DNA of 64,000 bases from Zygnema cylindricum (lineage: Eukaryota; Streptophyta; Zygnematophyceae; Zygnematales; Zygnemataceae): the NCBI GenBank assembly GCA_037447655.1, contig JBBHKE010002011.1, forward strand, positions 98,334 to 162,333, given 5' to 3'. A model generated the notes under the pieces. The model had not been told where the DNA came from, searched no databases, and worked only from the letters and a program-made list of their open reading frames with translations. Of this stretch, positions 21,682 through 32,343 are shown piece after piece (within the stretch, counting starts at the first letter, position 1; every line of letters starts with the position of its first letter). The position numbers and the translations under genes are program-made.

Positions 21682-22135
21682 TAGTGTTACCAAAATAGTC
21701 GAACACAAGTATGTAGGAGGCAGTATGGAGAAACACTCTATTGACTTACAAGTATTATTTGCAAAAAATGATTTGGCAAGAGGAAAATTTACAGATGCTC
21801 AACAAGCTATCTTGTTTATAAGAAGTCTACCTAAAAAATATATGAGTGCACTAGATCGATTGACTTTAATTGATAAAATGGATTGGAGTTTAACTATAGC
21901 TAGACGAGTTGTTCTAGATGAAGAAGCTAATAGAAAGGTTTTATCAAGTGAAAGGAATATAAAGGAATCTAAGTCTCAATTTCATAAAAGTAAAGGAAAT
22001 AGTGAGTTTGGAGATCGGCCTAAGAATTGTTTTTATTGTAATGATTTGGAACATACCTTTAGGGTATGTCCGTCGTATAAAAGTGCATGTGTTACAGGGA
22101 ATTTCAGAGATGGATGGGACAACAACCTAGTTTGA

Positions 22136-23560
22136 CCCTCAACAAGAAGAGAATCAAGTGCTTTCGTGAGTGAGAGACAAGACTCGACCAATGACAAAAG
22201 GCGCACACCTTGTGTTGACAAATTTATTCACTTACCGACCTTCTATGTTGTTCGCAAAGAGGTGACAGAAAAAGAATTCGATTGCTGTCAATATTTCCTA
22301 TGACAGATTGGTGAGTGACACAAACTTACTAAAGGAAGAGACAACTACAATAAGAGAAGTCGAAGGAAGTGAAGGGCACATGGAAGCGGAAAAAACTGGA
22401 AAATTTATTATCACCAAAAACAGTGAGGAAAATGAAGAGTGTAGAAAAGACTAAGTTTGTGTGACTTCCTATGATCAAATGGTGTGTGAGAATGACGTAG
22501 AGGGAGAAGAGATTCTTGAAGTAAGGGGAGTTAAAGAAGTAAACTTAAAATTGATTGAAGAATATTCTTTAGAAAAAGAGAACACTAAAATAAAAACAGA
22601 GCTTAGAGAAAGGGAAAAGGAAGATGATAAGAGAGGAAAGGGTGAATTGACACAAAATGGGGAATCAACATCAGAAGTGGAAAAAAATGTGGGTTTAAAA
22701 AATTTTGAACTCACCGAAAAACCGACAATAACTGTTAAGAAAATGAGGCTAAGGAAAAAAGTTCATGAGAGCGGAAAAAATCATAAATTTGGAGGAATAT
22801 GGAAAATAGGAAAGAATACTAGGAAGAGGAAAGAGCAGCTTACTGAAAAGAGGATCAGAATGAATATATTGAAAATAAATATAGATAAGAGAAGTGGCAG
22901 ATCTATGTAAATGGACCAAAAACTAGTGAGAAAAATTACACTTTATCGAGGTAATGGGAAGGGAAACCATGGAAAAATTACAAAGTCTATGAACAGATCA
23001 AGAAGTCATGAGAAAACAAGGAAAAACAGTTGGAGAAGAAACATGTTACAAAATCGATCACACCGAAGAACGGAAGAACCGGCAACGTTGAGAAAATGTG
23101 TGACAAAAAAATGGGGAAACTTGAACAACCTTTCAAGAAGTTTTAACGGAATCTTGTGTAGCAGCGTCAGTAACATATATCAAAGGAAGGGGAGGGCGTG
23201 GAAGTATGTAACAGGGGAGAATGTGCAACAATTGTTTGATAAAAGTGTGTAGGAGACAAATTTGCGACAAATTTTGATAACATGGCTAAGTAACGAATAC
23301 GACTGGGAATTCGGATTTACTGGAAAAATGTTATAGCATTAATGAAAAAGAGTTTAGCGTTTATGGCATAGGGGGAGCTAGTACAAGACAAAATTTTTAA
23401 GAAGGCGGAGGTTGGGAAAAGGTAGCAGGCAACGGAAGTAGTGTTGATGTGTTTTTTTTGCTAAGTCCTTACATGTTGAGTAGTGGAAGTTGTGAAATAG
23501 ATTCTTCAATCTCTAAATATTTTTACATCCTTGCTTTTGCATGTACCTCCATTAGAGTAG
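22136..23560 (+). other. B1 internal region with a Lys/Glu-rich ORF of unknown role
   Basis: Follows gag where pol would normally be. A 149-codon frame (22461-22910) encodes a charged, mostly Lys/Glu/Arg protein (DQMVCENDVEGEEILEV, KKMRLRKKVHESGK), followed by another basic frame (22911-23252). The upstream VTEK and 'SFVSERQDSTxDDKR' segments are shared with B2, where the matching frame is 45919-45578. Both copies carry internal repeats. I recognise no family; a Gag C-terminal extension or nucleic-acid-binding protein is possible. Stops interrupt it. Confidence 0.5.
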
Positions 23561-23564
23561 AAAG

Positions 23565-23857
23565 ATTTGCAGAAAGAGTGGAGTACTGAGTCTAGAGCTT
23601 TAGGGGAGGATTGAATTTGAAAGCTTTAGTTCTCAATAGACGAGGCTGTAAAAAGGAAGATAAGGGAAAAGTAGCGCGACATAGCAGCATAAATTACGTT
23701 GAATATTGTATTCATACTGGTCGATGTCGAATTAGCCAGATAAATCCACGCTGGCTCATTTTATATTGCGCTGCGATGTCAATCAAGCGCAACGTAGCTG
23801 CGTAGCATTACACGCTGCATGTTTTTCTGGGTGCACGAAACTAAGTTTTCAGGGGAG
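23565..23857 (+). other. D-like 3' end/LTR-start remnant before the B1 3' LTR
   Basis: GAGTCTAGAGCTTTAGGGGAGGATTGAATTTG-type sequence (23588-23620) matches the junction of copia D2 (51303-51340) between RNase H, polypurine tract and LTR. It is followed by CATAGCAGC / GTAGCTGCG words and then by the true B1 polypurine tract at 23850-23857. Confidence 0.5.
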
Positions 23858-24917
23858 TGTTGTTTTGAAAAGTCAGTTTTGTGCTTACGAGACAGTTCAT
23901 ACGTAATTGCTTCATGGATTTAAAATAAAGGTTCGAATTGATTCACGGATTGGGGGAGCGGACGTACGGATATATTTAAAGTGACGTAAAAGACTCATTA
24001 AGTGGAGTGAACAAGCATTGACAAATGGACGGCGGATCGCGAAGAGATCCGATATGGAATAAACGAAATATTGAAATAGGCTTTGCTTGTTCCGCGCTGG
24101 TACGATGCAGACGAGACAACGTTGCTGCCGTTATTTTGGAACAATATGCGCCGCAGGTACGGCGGAGTTGCGACACAGTTAAGTCAACGAAATTGCGGCT
24201 ATTTTTATGATCCGTACGGACAACACAGCGAGCGCAGCTAGCGCAGCTGCGTATAATATGAAAAGGATAGAATTTGAGTAATGATGATTTTACGGTAGTG
24301 GTAGCTTAGTAGTTGTTTAGCGGTAGCTTGGTTTTTTTACAGACGAAGATTACGGAGATGTCGGTGTAAATATTTTGTACAACAAGGGTTTGTCCTTTTT
24401 GGGCAGTCAGTTTATTAGAGTAGATACACTACGGGTGGTATGCCTCCGTACATCCAGTAGTGAACTCTCAGAGAATAACTTGCAGGACTTAGATTATTTT
24501 ATGAATCCCAGTCAAGTTTATCAAAGCAATGGCAGACTGTTTTTTCTGCCTCTTTGACTTGTTGGTGTGATCACTCTTTTTGGTGCTTTCATGTGAAACT
24601 TTGTTAAGTTTTTCTATGATATATAATATATATGTGTGTAAAGTTTCACAGTGTTCAGGAATCTTTGTAAGATTTTGTGAGTAGTCTAAGTGGTTTGTTT
24701 GTGAAGCTGTCAGTTGTTTCTGTGAAACTTTGGAGCTTATATCTTTCAGATTCCGTGGTGGATATGGCTCTAACTTTGAGAGCTTACAGTATATATATAG
24801 TATAGTGCTTATAGATGCATTTTGAGGTTATTTTATTTATTGTGGATTATGTTGATTTCGGAAAGCTTTAAGTCACAGTATATTAGTGTGACGGTAGACT
24901 TGTGATGGTTTCGCTTT
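23858..24917 (+). repeat. 3' LTR of copia B1, fused to the D1 fragment
   Basis: Begins TGTTGTTTTGAAAAGTCAG after the polypurine tract and aligns with 19736-20850 through most of its length. The last ~60 bp are diverged and the LTR end and primer site are missing: at about 24918 it joins integrase coding sequence of copia D1, so a deletion or recombination happened here. Confidence 0.7.
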
Positions 24918-27358
24918 AGGCAAAATCCACAGATTGCCATTTCCTAAAGAGTGTGAGCATCGATCAAAGAAAATTTTACAACAAATTCATTCGGATGTTT
25001 TTGGTCCTGCGAAGGTCCCATCTGCCGAGGGCATGAAATATATGGTCACCTTTACAATTGGTTTCTCCAGGTTTACAAATGTTTACTTCATGAAGGAGAA
25101 GAGTGAAGTGTTCGGTAACTTCAAACAGTATAAAGCATGGGTTGAAAAACATCATAGTTCACCTATTTTTCAGCTCAGATCAGACAATGGTGCTTAATAT
25201 ATATAGAAAGAATTTGAAACCTTTTTCCTCGAGAAATGTATTAGTCATCTGTTGACTGTTCCATATTCACCGAAACAAAATAGGGTGTCGAAAAGCATAA
25301 ATAAAACTCTCACCGAGAGCTCTAGGTCGATGCTCGCAGATAAAAATGTGGATCCGAAATTCTAGGCTGAGGCTCTAAATTGTGCAGTTTAAATTAAGAA
25401 TAGGGTAACATCCAGATCGGTAGACACTACTCCTAACGGGATCTAGACAGGTAGCAAACCACATGTTAGCCATTTCAAAGTCTTTCGTAGCCAATGGTTT
25501 ATCTTGGATACGTCTACGGACAAGTGGAAAATGGAACCGAAGGGATTACCAGGTATTTTGTTAGGATATGATGATCTTTCTAAAGGTTGCAGAGTTTTTC
25601 TATTTGAGAGGCAAAAAATAGTTGTAGCAAGAAATATCATTGCAAAGATAAACTAGACTCAATAGATTTATTTCAAATGACAGAGCAACAAAAGCAGCAA
25701 AAAGTACAGGAATATGTCATCTTTGATTGCATGCAAGAAATTGTCCGCAAGTGCAACATTCTCCGCTAATGACTTTAGAGTCATACTCTCTCCGAATTCA
25801 TCATCCACTTCAGTTCCAATTAGACAACTAGCACTCAATACACACGGATAACAACCAACGCAATCAGCGCAATGCGCGGCATCCGACGATCTCAGCCTCA
25901 GAATTTCCGATGGGAAGAAGATCCAGCAGCCGCGTACAAACAAGCTCTTACTTTGCCTACTCGACAACCTCAGGGAGCCTTTGACCATCCAAGAGGCCAT
26001 CTCATCACCAGAGTGGAATCACTTGATAGATGCAGCAAACAACAAAATGAAATCGATCTTGGAGGCCTTACTCCAGACTCAAAGGAGATCGGTAGCAAAT
26101 AGGTATTCAAGGTGAAGTTAAATCCCGATAACACCATTGAACGATTTAAGGCTAGACTTGTGGCAACGGGTTATAATCAAAAGGAAGGAATCGATTTTGA
26201 AGAAAAAAATTCTCTGGTTGTAAGATTTTCAACAGTTAGGATTTTGCTGTCAATAGCTGTTATAGAAGATACAGAAATTCATCAGATGGATGTAATGACG
26301 GCCTTTTTCCATGGAGAACTAGAAGAGACCATTTACATGCAGCAGCCTGAAATGAATGCACAACTAGGAAAATAAAACTTAGTATGCAAGTTGCTTAAAT
26401 CTTTGTACGGCGTAAAGCACGCCCCTAGGCAATGGAAACTGAAGCTTGATGAATTCTTGACCAGTCTAGGATTTCAAAGGATAAGTTTTGATCACTCTGT
26501 ATACGTTCTAAAGGGTGAAAATAAGATTGTATATATAGCGGTGTGTGTAGATGATTTACTATTAATTAGCAAATCAATGGCTGAAATTAACAAAATCAAA
26601 ACTACTCTAAACTCATGGTTCGAGATCAAAGACCTTGGCGAGGCAAAGTATATTCTGGGAATCCAGGTATAGAGGGGCACAAATAAGAAAGTAATAAAAT
26701 TAACACAAAATGAGGCTATTGGAAACATGTTAGATGAGTACGGAATGCGGGGGGCAAAAGGATGTTTAACTCCAATGGAGTTTCGGCAGAAGTTAGAGGG
26801 AGAAGAGACAAAACCAGGTGTCATTGTTAGCGAGTATTTAGAGTCAAAGGAGAATAATCTTATAATACCTTATAGACAGATAGTGGGAAGCTTAATATAT
26901 TTCATGAACTGTACCCGCCCTGACATTGCTGTAGCATTGGGGTACTGAGCAGAAGTCTACAAAATCCGAGAAAATCTGATTTTGATGCACCAAGGAGAGT
27001 CTTACGATATTTAGCAAGAACAAAAGACCTCAAACTCACGCTAGGCGGAGGAGAAGTGAAGCTCCAAACGTGGAGTGATGCAAGCTATGGCGACATGCCA
27101 AAACCAAAAATACACCACATAATTTGTTTTGCAGATTGAGAACGGAATGTGCTGCTGGAGCACCAAAATTCAAAAGGTTACAGCGCAGTCGACAATGGAG
27201 TCAGAATATATGGCAGCAAGCTCGGCCCTCAAAGAACTCTTATGGGTAAAATCCATGTTGCAAGAACTAGGATAAATGCAGGTTGGGCCACAAGTGATGT
27301 GGTGTGATAACCAGGCTGCCATTGCTATTGCCTCTAACCCGAGTCACCACTTCAAGAG
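24918..27358 (+). pseudogene. pol: copia D1: integrase-RT-RNase H fragment
   Basis: Plus-strand Pol lacking gag and protease. Integrase starts KIHRLPFP and contains IHSDVFGP (first catalytic Asp kept) and RSDNGA; the Glu block follows with stops. Linker region with a short repeat of frameshifts (25640-26100). RT 26100-26948: KVKLNPDNTIERFKARL, MDVMTAFFHGELEETIYM, CVDDLLLISKS (Tyr of YVDD is Cys), MLDEYG, PYRQIVGSLIYFMNCTRPDIA. RNase H 26990-27358: WSDASYGDMP, QSTMESEYMAASSALKELLW, WCDNQAAIAIASNPSHHFKS. It ends abruptly at the Ty3 LTR. Confidence 0.88.
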
Positions 27359-27872
27359 TGTAACAGGGTAACACAGTTGGGTCCATAGTAGTTAGCAACT
27401 AGGCTGCTATAGTTGGGGTGTCAGAGCAGCGCAGCTGCGATTCTAGACCAGCGCAACATAGCAATGTAGCTACTTAGCTGCGTAGTAGCTGGGTAGCATA
27501 GCAGCATAGCAGCGCAGTATAGCACCACAGCATAGCAGTATAGCAACGCCGCGGAATGTAGATGGAACGGTAAAATTTTAGAAGAATATTTTGGATATAT
27601 TTTGACTCACCGTGACGGTCCACGTGTATAGTTGTACAGTACTAGGTTGATTACCAGCTAGTTAGTTTAAATAGTGAAGTAGGCTTAGTCATTAGGACAC
27701 TCTTCGAGTAGACCTTCACAGCAAGCGTTAAATCTTGTAACCTTCTCCTAAGTAATAAAGCGCAACCTTGTTTATCACTGTTGTGTACTTTTGTTGTTGC
27801 TACGGAGAGATCCTTCGAGCCTTCCGTTGTGCATTGTGGTGTATTGTGGTGCATACACTTGTCCTTTTTACA
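27359..27872 (+). repeat. 5' LTR of the Ty3 chromovirus
   Basis: 514 bp, TGTAACAGGG ... CCTTTTTACA. Matches 41397-41906. Contains a block of GCAGC/ATAGC words (27425-27555), a likely transcription and polyadenylation region (AGTAATAAAGCGC near 27752), and a conserved CACGTG in GGTCCACGTGT (about 27616). Confidence 0.92.
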
Positions 27873-27873
27873 C

Positions 27874-27886
27874 TGGTATCAGAGCC
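27874..27886 (+). promoter_or_regulatory. Primer-binding site of the Ty3 element (tRNA-iMet 3' end)
   Basis: TGGTATCAGAGCC, the plant consensus primer site complementary to the 3' end of initiator-Met tRNA, one base after the LTR. This differs from the half-tRNA site used by the copia families in the same window. Confidence 0.93.
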
Positions 27887-27936
27887 AATCCTCGTGACTC
27901 GACAGTAGGGACGAGCACGAGGTATCCACTACCGAA

Positions 27937-28946
27937 ATGTTAGCGCAAGTTCTTAGGGAGTTAGAAATCGTTAGATTACAAAACGCGCAGCTGAGCAACA
28001 CCGTCGCAGCTTTGGAATCATTTCTTGGTGAGCGACCTCATGGAAGCATGGAGAGGGACTTCAGGAGACCGAAATTAATACTTCCCGATGAGTTCGACCC
28101 TACAAGACACAAGAACCTTGACACATGGCTATTCTCCGTTGCGAATTATCTCGAGAATTTTCCTAGCCTATCGGAGCGTGAGAAAATTCACTATGCAGGT
28201 GGTCTTCTTAAAGGGGCGGCACGAGCATGGTGGAGGACATTGGTGGACAATGATGAGATACCGACCATTTGGGCTCTGTTCATTCAAGTCCTCCGTGACG
28301 CTTGGCAGCCCGTCAACACGGTGAAGGCGGCAAGAGATAAGATCGCACTGTTGAAGAATGAACCTTAGTGTTGGAGTTTAAGTAGTGGTTCTTCGAGTGC
28401 AAAGTTCAAATACCTATGACGACGGAGGATGAAGCCTTTGATCGCTACGTGAAGGGGCTTAAATCATCTATTCGTAGGGATGTGGAACAATTGCTTGCTC
28501 GAGAAAGCATGACTCCTAGTCTCTCGGCAATCATCCAGTTTGCGGAGCGGACCGATTTGGTCGACTTCAACCAACGGAGACCTTATCATTACGAGTCGAG
28601 CAGCGGTAGAGGAAGCCGACAAGACGATCGTCCAACCGCCATGGAGCTCGGAGCAATTGACGAGGATAAGGAAGTGGTCAATGTCTTGCGGAGAAAGAAG
28701 AAACCTACCAAGACCAAGACCAATGACTTATCCCCCGAGGAGCTTCAGCGGAGGAGGCAAAATGGCCTATGCTTCCAGTGCGGTTCCCCAGATCATATGG
28801 CTCGAGAATGTTCAAAACGGAAATGTCCCAAAAAGGGAAAACTTAACGTTATGAGGTTAGCCGGAGAAGGAGGAGACCCTTTGATATTTTGGGGTCAAAT
28901 TGGAGTGAACGCAGTGGAGCATCGGGGACCTTCATCAATGAGGTGA
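27937..28946 (+). pseudogene. gag: gag of the Ty3 chromovirus (frameshifted)
   Basis: The ATG at 27937 starts a 143-codon frame with the Ty3 Gag block (DFRRPKLILPDEFDP, LDTWLFSVANYLENF, ALFIQVLRDAWQP) ending at 28368. The rest (28416-28946) is in another frame: FDRYVKGLKSSIRRDVE and zinc knuckle CFQCGSPDHMARECSK (C-x2-C-x4-H-x4-C, 28770-28811). Length and layout are normal for Ty3 Gag. One frameshift near 28370 breaks it. Confidence 0.9.
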
Positions 28947-29224
28947 CGGTGAAAAGGTTGAAACTTCCTGTCGTAGTGTTAAGGGATCATAAGTCGGTAC
29001 AATTGGCCGACGGAAGTTCCTTATCGATTACTCATTGTACTCCGAGGTTACGTGTCGGAATTGGGAAATTCCGATGGTATGACACGCTTCATGTATTACC
29101 TCTTGGGGACGATGAAGTAATCTTGGGGAAACCGTGGCTGCAAAAATGGAATCCGACGATCGATTGGCGAAGTGGTGATATGAGAGTGAAGAAAGGTGAA
29201 GAAGAGTTTGCGGTAAAAGCGTGA
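28889..29224 (+). pseudogene. pol: Protease domain of the Ty3 chromovirus (active site lost)
   Basis: Retropepsin-like domain. The active-site region reads ERSGASGTFINE, where the family has D-S-G-A, so the catalytic Asp is Arg. Downstream EVILGKPWLQKWNPTIDW is typical of Ty3 proteases. It overlaps the end of gag in a different frame. Confidence 0.85.
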
Positions 29225-29326
29225 GCGCCTGGTAAGGGAGCGGAAGAGGGACGCCTACTTTCGGCCTTACAGCTTAAGAGGGCACTCAAGAAAGGGGAAA
29301 TGATTGATACGTCGGTCGTCTAGCCA

Positions 29327-31275
29327 ATGGAAGAGGCGAAAGAGGAGATCCCGAAAGAATGGAAGAAGAAGGACCCCGACTTCAACTCAAAAAAAAGTGA
29401 CGTCATTAGAAAGACTTCCAAAGAGGCCCTGGAAGTCATGACAAAACTTCTCGAGGAGTACACAGATGTATTTCCCTCGAAGCTCCTTTACAACTACCTC
29501 CGAAACGCGAAGTAGACAATAAGATAGAGCTTGTTCCCGGAGCGGTACCCCCGGCTAATCGAATGTACAAGATGAGTTACACCGAGTTGGACGAACTCCA
29601 AAAGCAACTCGCGGAGTTGGTAAAAGCCGGAGCAATCGAACCGAGCAAGTCACCGTATGGAGCCCCCGTTCTCTTCGTAAACAAGAAAGACGGAGGTTTT
29701 TGTATGTGTATAGACTACCGAGCGCTAAAAAAATTAACAGTGAAGAACGCGTAACCTTTACCGAGGATAGACGAATTATTAGATCGACTTCAAGGTGCTA
29801 AATATTTTTCGAAGATAGACTTACGGAGCGGCTACCACCAGATTAGAATTGCCGAGGAAGATGTGGAAAAAACGGCGTTTAGAACTCGATATGGTCATTA
29901 CTAGTTTCGGGTAATGCCGTTTGGGTTGACTAAAGCACCAGCAACTTTTATGCATTTAATGAATTCCATCTTTTGGCAATTTCTGGACGCGTTTGCAGTC
30001 GTCTTCCTAGACGACATCTTGGTGTATAGCCAAACGCAGGATGACCATACAAAGCATCTACGGACGGTCCTACAAGTCCTTCGGGAAAAAAAGTTGTACG
30101 CAAAGAGAAGTAAATGTGACTTCTTTAAGGAGAAAATCGATTTTGTGGGCTATGTGGTGAGTTGGGACGGAATCGCACTGGATCCGAACAAAACAAGGGC
30201 AGTAAAGGAGTGGTCGCATCCGACGAATATTACGGAGTTACGGAGCTTTCTACGATTATGCTTCTACTATCGGCGTTTTGTCGAGGGTTTTGAAAAAATC
30301 GTTGCACCGCTCACGGATTTGCTCAAGAATGACGTGCCCTATGATTGGAAACCGACGCAAGGGGCAGCCGTTAACACGCTAAAGGAGCGTTTGGTTACCG
30401 CCTCTGTGTTAGCTGTTCCCAACCCGGACTTACCTTGGACGATAATCACCAACACCACCGATACGGCTATTGGAGCAATCCTTATGCAAGATCAAGGAAA
30501 AGGTCTTCAACCCATTCCCTATGATAGTCGAAAACTAAAGGCAGCGGAACTTAACTGGGCCACCCATGAGAAGGAGACAATCATTATCATCAATGCGCTG
30601 GAGGTTTGGAAGTGTTACGTTCAAGGGAAGCGGATCATGGTTTTCACGGATCACCACGCCCTACAGTACCTACAAACACAACCGAAGTTGTCCAAGAATC
30701 AAGTGCGATGGATGACGTTTCTTCAGACCTTCGGACAGGAACTGGTCATCGAGTATAAACCGCGCAAGACGAACCCGGCAGATGCGCTGTCAAGAAGACT
30801 CGGAGTTGTTGCGCCAGTAGCGGAGCAACGACTGCAAGTATCGAAACATGTAAACGTAAGCTCTGTGAAGGAGAACACCGCAGCGGCGACCGCAGCGCAA
30901 GACCCGGAACTCAGCGGAGTCACCAGTGCGATGCAAGTGGACGAACAGTGGTTAAGTAGGATAAAGGCCGCCTATGACGACGATGACACACTCAAGGAAC
31001 TCAGTAAACGGAAGGTACTAATCCAAACCACCAATGGTATGTGGCGGTACAGACCGAGTAAAACAACATGTCTTTATGTTCCGACAAATACGGAGTTACG
31101 TCACGCGATTCTTAAAGTGAGCCACGACGAGCCGCTCAGTGGACACTTTGGGCGGGATATAACAATCGCGCGTGTCGCTGAAGCGTATTATTGGCCGAAC
31201 ATGACTCGCGCTATTGCGGAATATGTCCGGACGTGTGACTCCTGTAATAAGAATAAATCGGATTCAGGGCAATAA
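29327..31275 (+). pseudogene. pol: RT-RNase H and integrase zinc finger of the Ty3 chromovirus
   Basis: A connection segment (29327-29515), then RT with [28 protein letters not shown], a stop at 29754, [22 protein letters not shown], and a long open frame 29914-31275. That frame has [23 protein letters not shown] (catalytic Asp pair kept), RNase H ([41 protein letters not shown]; the first catalytic Asp context is altered) and the integrase HHCC finger ([10 protein letters not shown] ... CDSCNKNK). This is the best kept pol segment in the window. Confidence 0.93.
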
Positions 31276-32130
31276 GGCTTGTTACAACTCCTTCCCATAC
31301 CATCTGTTCCTTGGGTGGCGATTTCGATGGATTTCATTGTAGCCCTTCTGCCACTGAGGAGGGCCACGACTCAATCTTTGTTGTCGTGGATTACTTAAGG
31401 AAAATGACTCATTTCCTACCCACATCCACCACAACCACAACACCAGATATATCGCAGACTTATTCTTTCCAGAGATATTCTGCCATCACGGACTTTCGAA
31501 GAGGATCGTCAGTGATCGCGATCGCAAATTCGTGAGCCTTTTTTGGCGAAATCTATTTGCGTTGTGTGGCACGCAGGTAACCATGTCCATAGCTTACCAC
31601 CCTCAAACTGATGGTGAGACTAAAAGGGTGAATCGAACTCTGGAAGAAGCGTTGCGGGCTTATGTTTCGGTGCACCAAACGGATTGGGTGGACCATTTAA
31701 CAGCAATTGAGGTGGCGTACAACAGTGCGGTGCACTCTTCTACGAATGCTACACTGTTCTCCCACTCTTCCCCAAAACGTATTGGTAGCGGACTGCCATA
31801 AGCCAGCAGCACAGGATTTTGCAAAAACGCTGTAAGGAAATCTGGAAAAGGCGGCCAAGGCGCTCCAGTTAGCAAAGGATCGCCAAAAGTCGTAGGCCGA
31901 CGCTCACTGGAAGGACACCATCTTTAGCGTGGGGGAAAAGGTTCTCCTTAATATGGCAAACCTCTCCTTACCGGGTCCCCTCTCTAAAAAATTGGCAGCC
32001 AAATTCACGCGCCCATTCACAATTCTCCCTGTGTGGGCGAAGTGGCTTATAAGTTCGATATTCCAAAAGACTCGCATATCTATAATGTCTTCCATGTTTC
32101 ACTCCTTAAACCATTCCGCGACCCTGATTT
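31276..32130 (+). pseudogene. pol: Integrase core and C-terminal domain of the Ty3 chromovirus
   Basis: Split among frames. SMDFI with the first catalytic Asp lies just after 31310; HDSIFVVVDYLRKMTHFLPT is in 31311-31535; SDRDRKF with the second Asp is near 31508; 31532-31801 has AYHPQTDGETKRVNRTLEEAL, where the catalytic Glu of T-E-R is Lys. The C-terminal GPY/F-like region (VGEVAYKFDIPKDSHIYNVFH) is near 32033-32110. Confidence 0.88.
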
Positions 32131-32199
32131 GATGTTTCCTAATCGACGACGTAAAAAACTCCTTTACCACCCGTTCGGGGTACCTCGGACGAGTATTAG

Positions 32200-32343
32200 G
32201 TGGAAGAGATCCTTCAGTCGCGCCGCTCTTGGAATTCTAACTCCAGCCAATATTTGGTGGGTTGGAAGGGCTACGGTGCTATGGATGACTCTAAGGTGGA
32301 CGAGGAGGATCTACATTCCCCAAAGTTGCTGCGCCGGTTTTAG
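32200..32343 (+). pseudogene. Chromodomain of the Ty3 integrase (out of frame)
   Basis: In the frame starting at 32200, VEEILQSRR ... QYLVGWKGYG ... DEEDLHSPKLLRRF, then a stop. This is a CHD-type chromodomain tail as in plant chromoviruses, thought to guide integration to heterochromatin by binding modified histone H3. The frame differs from the integrase C-terminus upstream, so at least one frameshift separates them. Confidence 0.85.

Larger units (their letters stand above)
20825..22135 (+). pseudogene. gag: gag of copia B1, interrupted by a MITE
   Basis: Starts MAEISYGQQVMGP in the LTR, continues with the copia Gag block (NWKCAHESYFEMMELMDVV, TEDLVMSYLSFKKASEL, LECMYAK) to about 21142, where a MITE is inserted. 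It resumes at about 21684 and runs 21725-22135 with SLPKKYMSALDRLTLIDK and an intact zinc knuckle C-x2-C-x4-H-x4-C (CFYCNDLEHTFRVC). Without the MITE the two halves match the uninterrupted B2 gag. Apart from the insertion the frame is rather well kept. Confidence 0.85.
19736..24917 (+). mobile_element. Non-autonomous copia B1 (gag plus charged ORF, no pol)
   Basis: LTR (19736-20850), primer site, gag, about 1.7 kb with a Lys/Glu-rich frame, polypurine tract AGGGGAGTGT, and LTR (23858-24917). No protease, integrase or RT motif is found between gag and the 3' LTR. A second copy with the same layout lies on the minus strand (43780-50292), so loss of pol is a family trait. A 539-bp MITE interrupts gag. 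Resembles the TR-GAG class of gag-only LTR elements described in plants. Confidence 0.82.

Noticed and set aside
27425-27555. Possible CRISPR-like or tandem array of GCATAGCAGC words
   Set aside because: Words are irregular in length and spacing without unique spacers, and they sit inside an LTR of a eukaryotic element.
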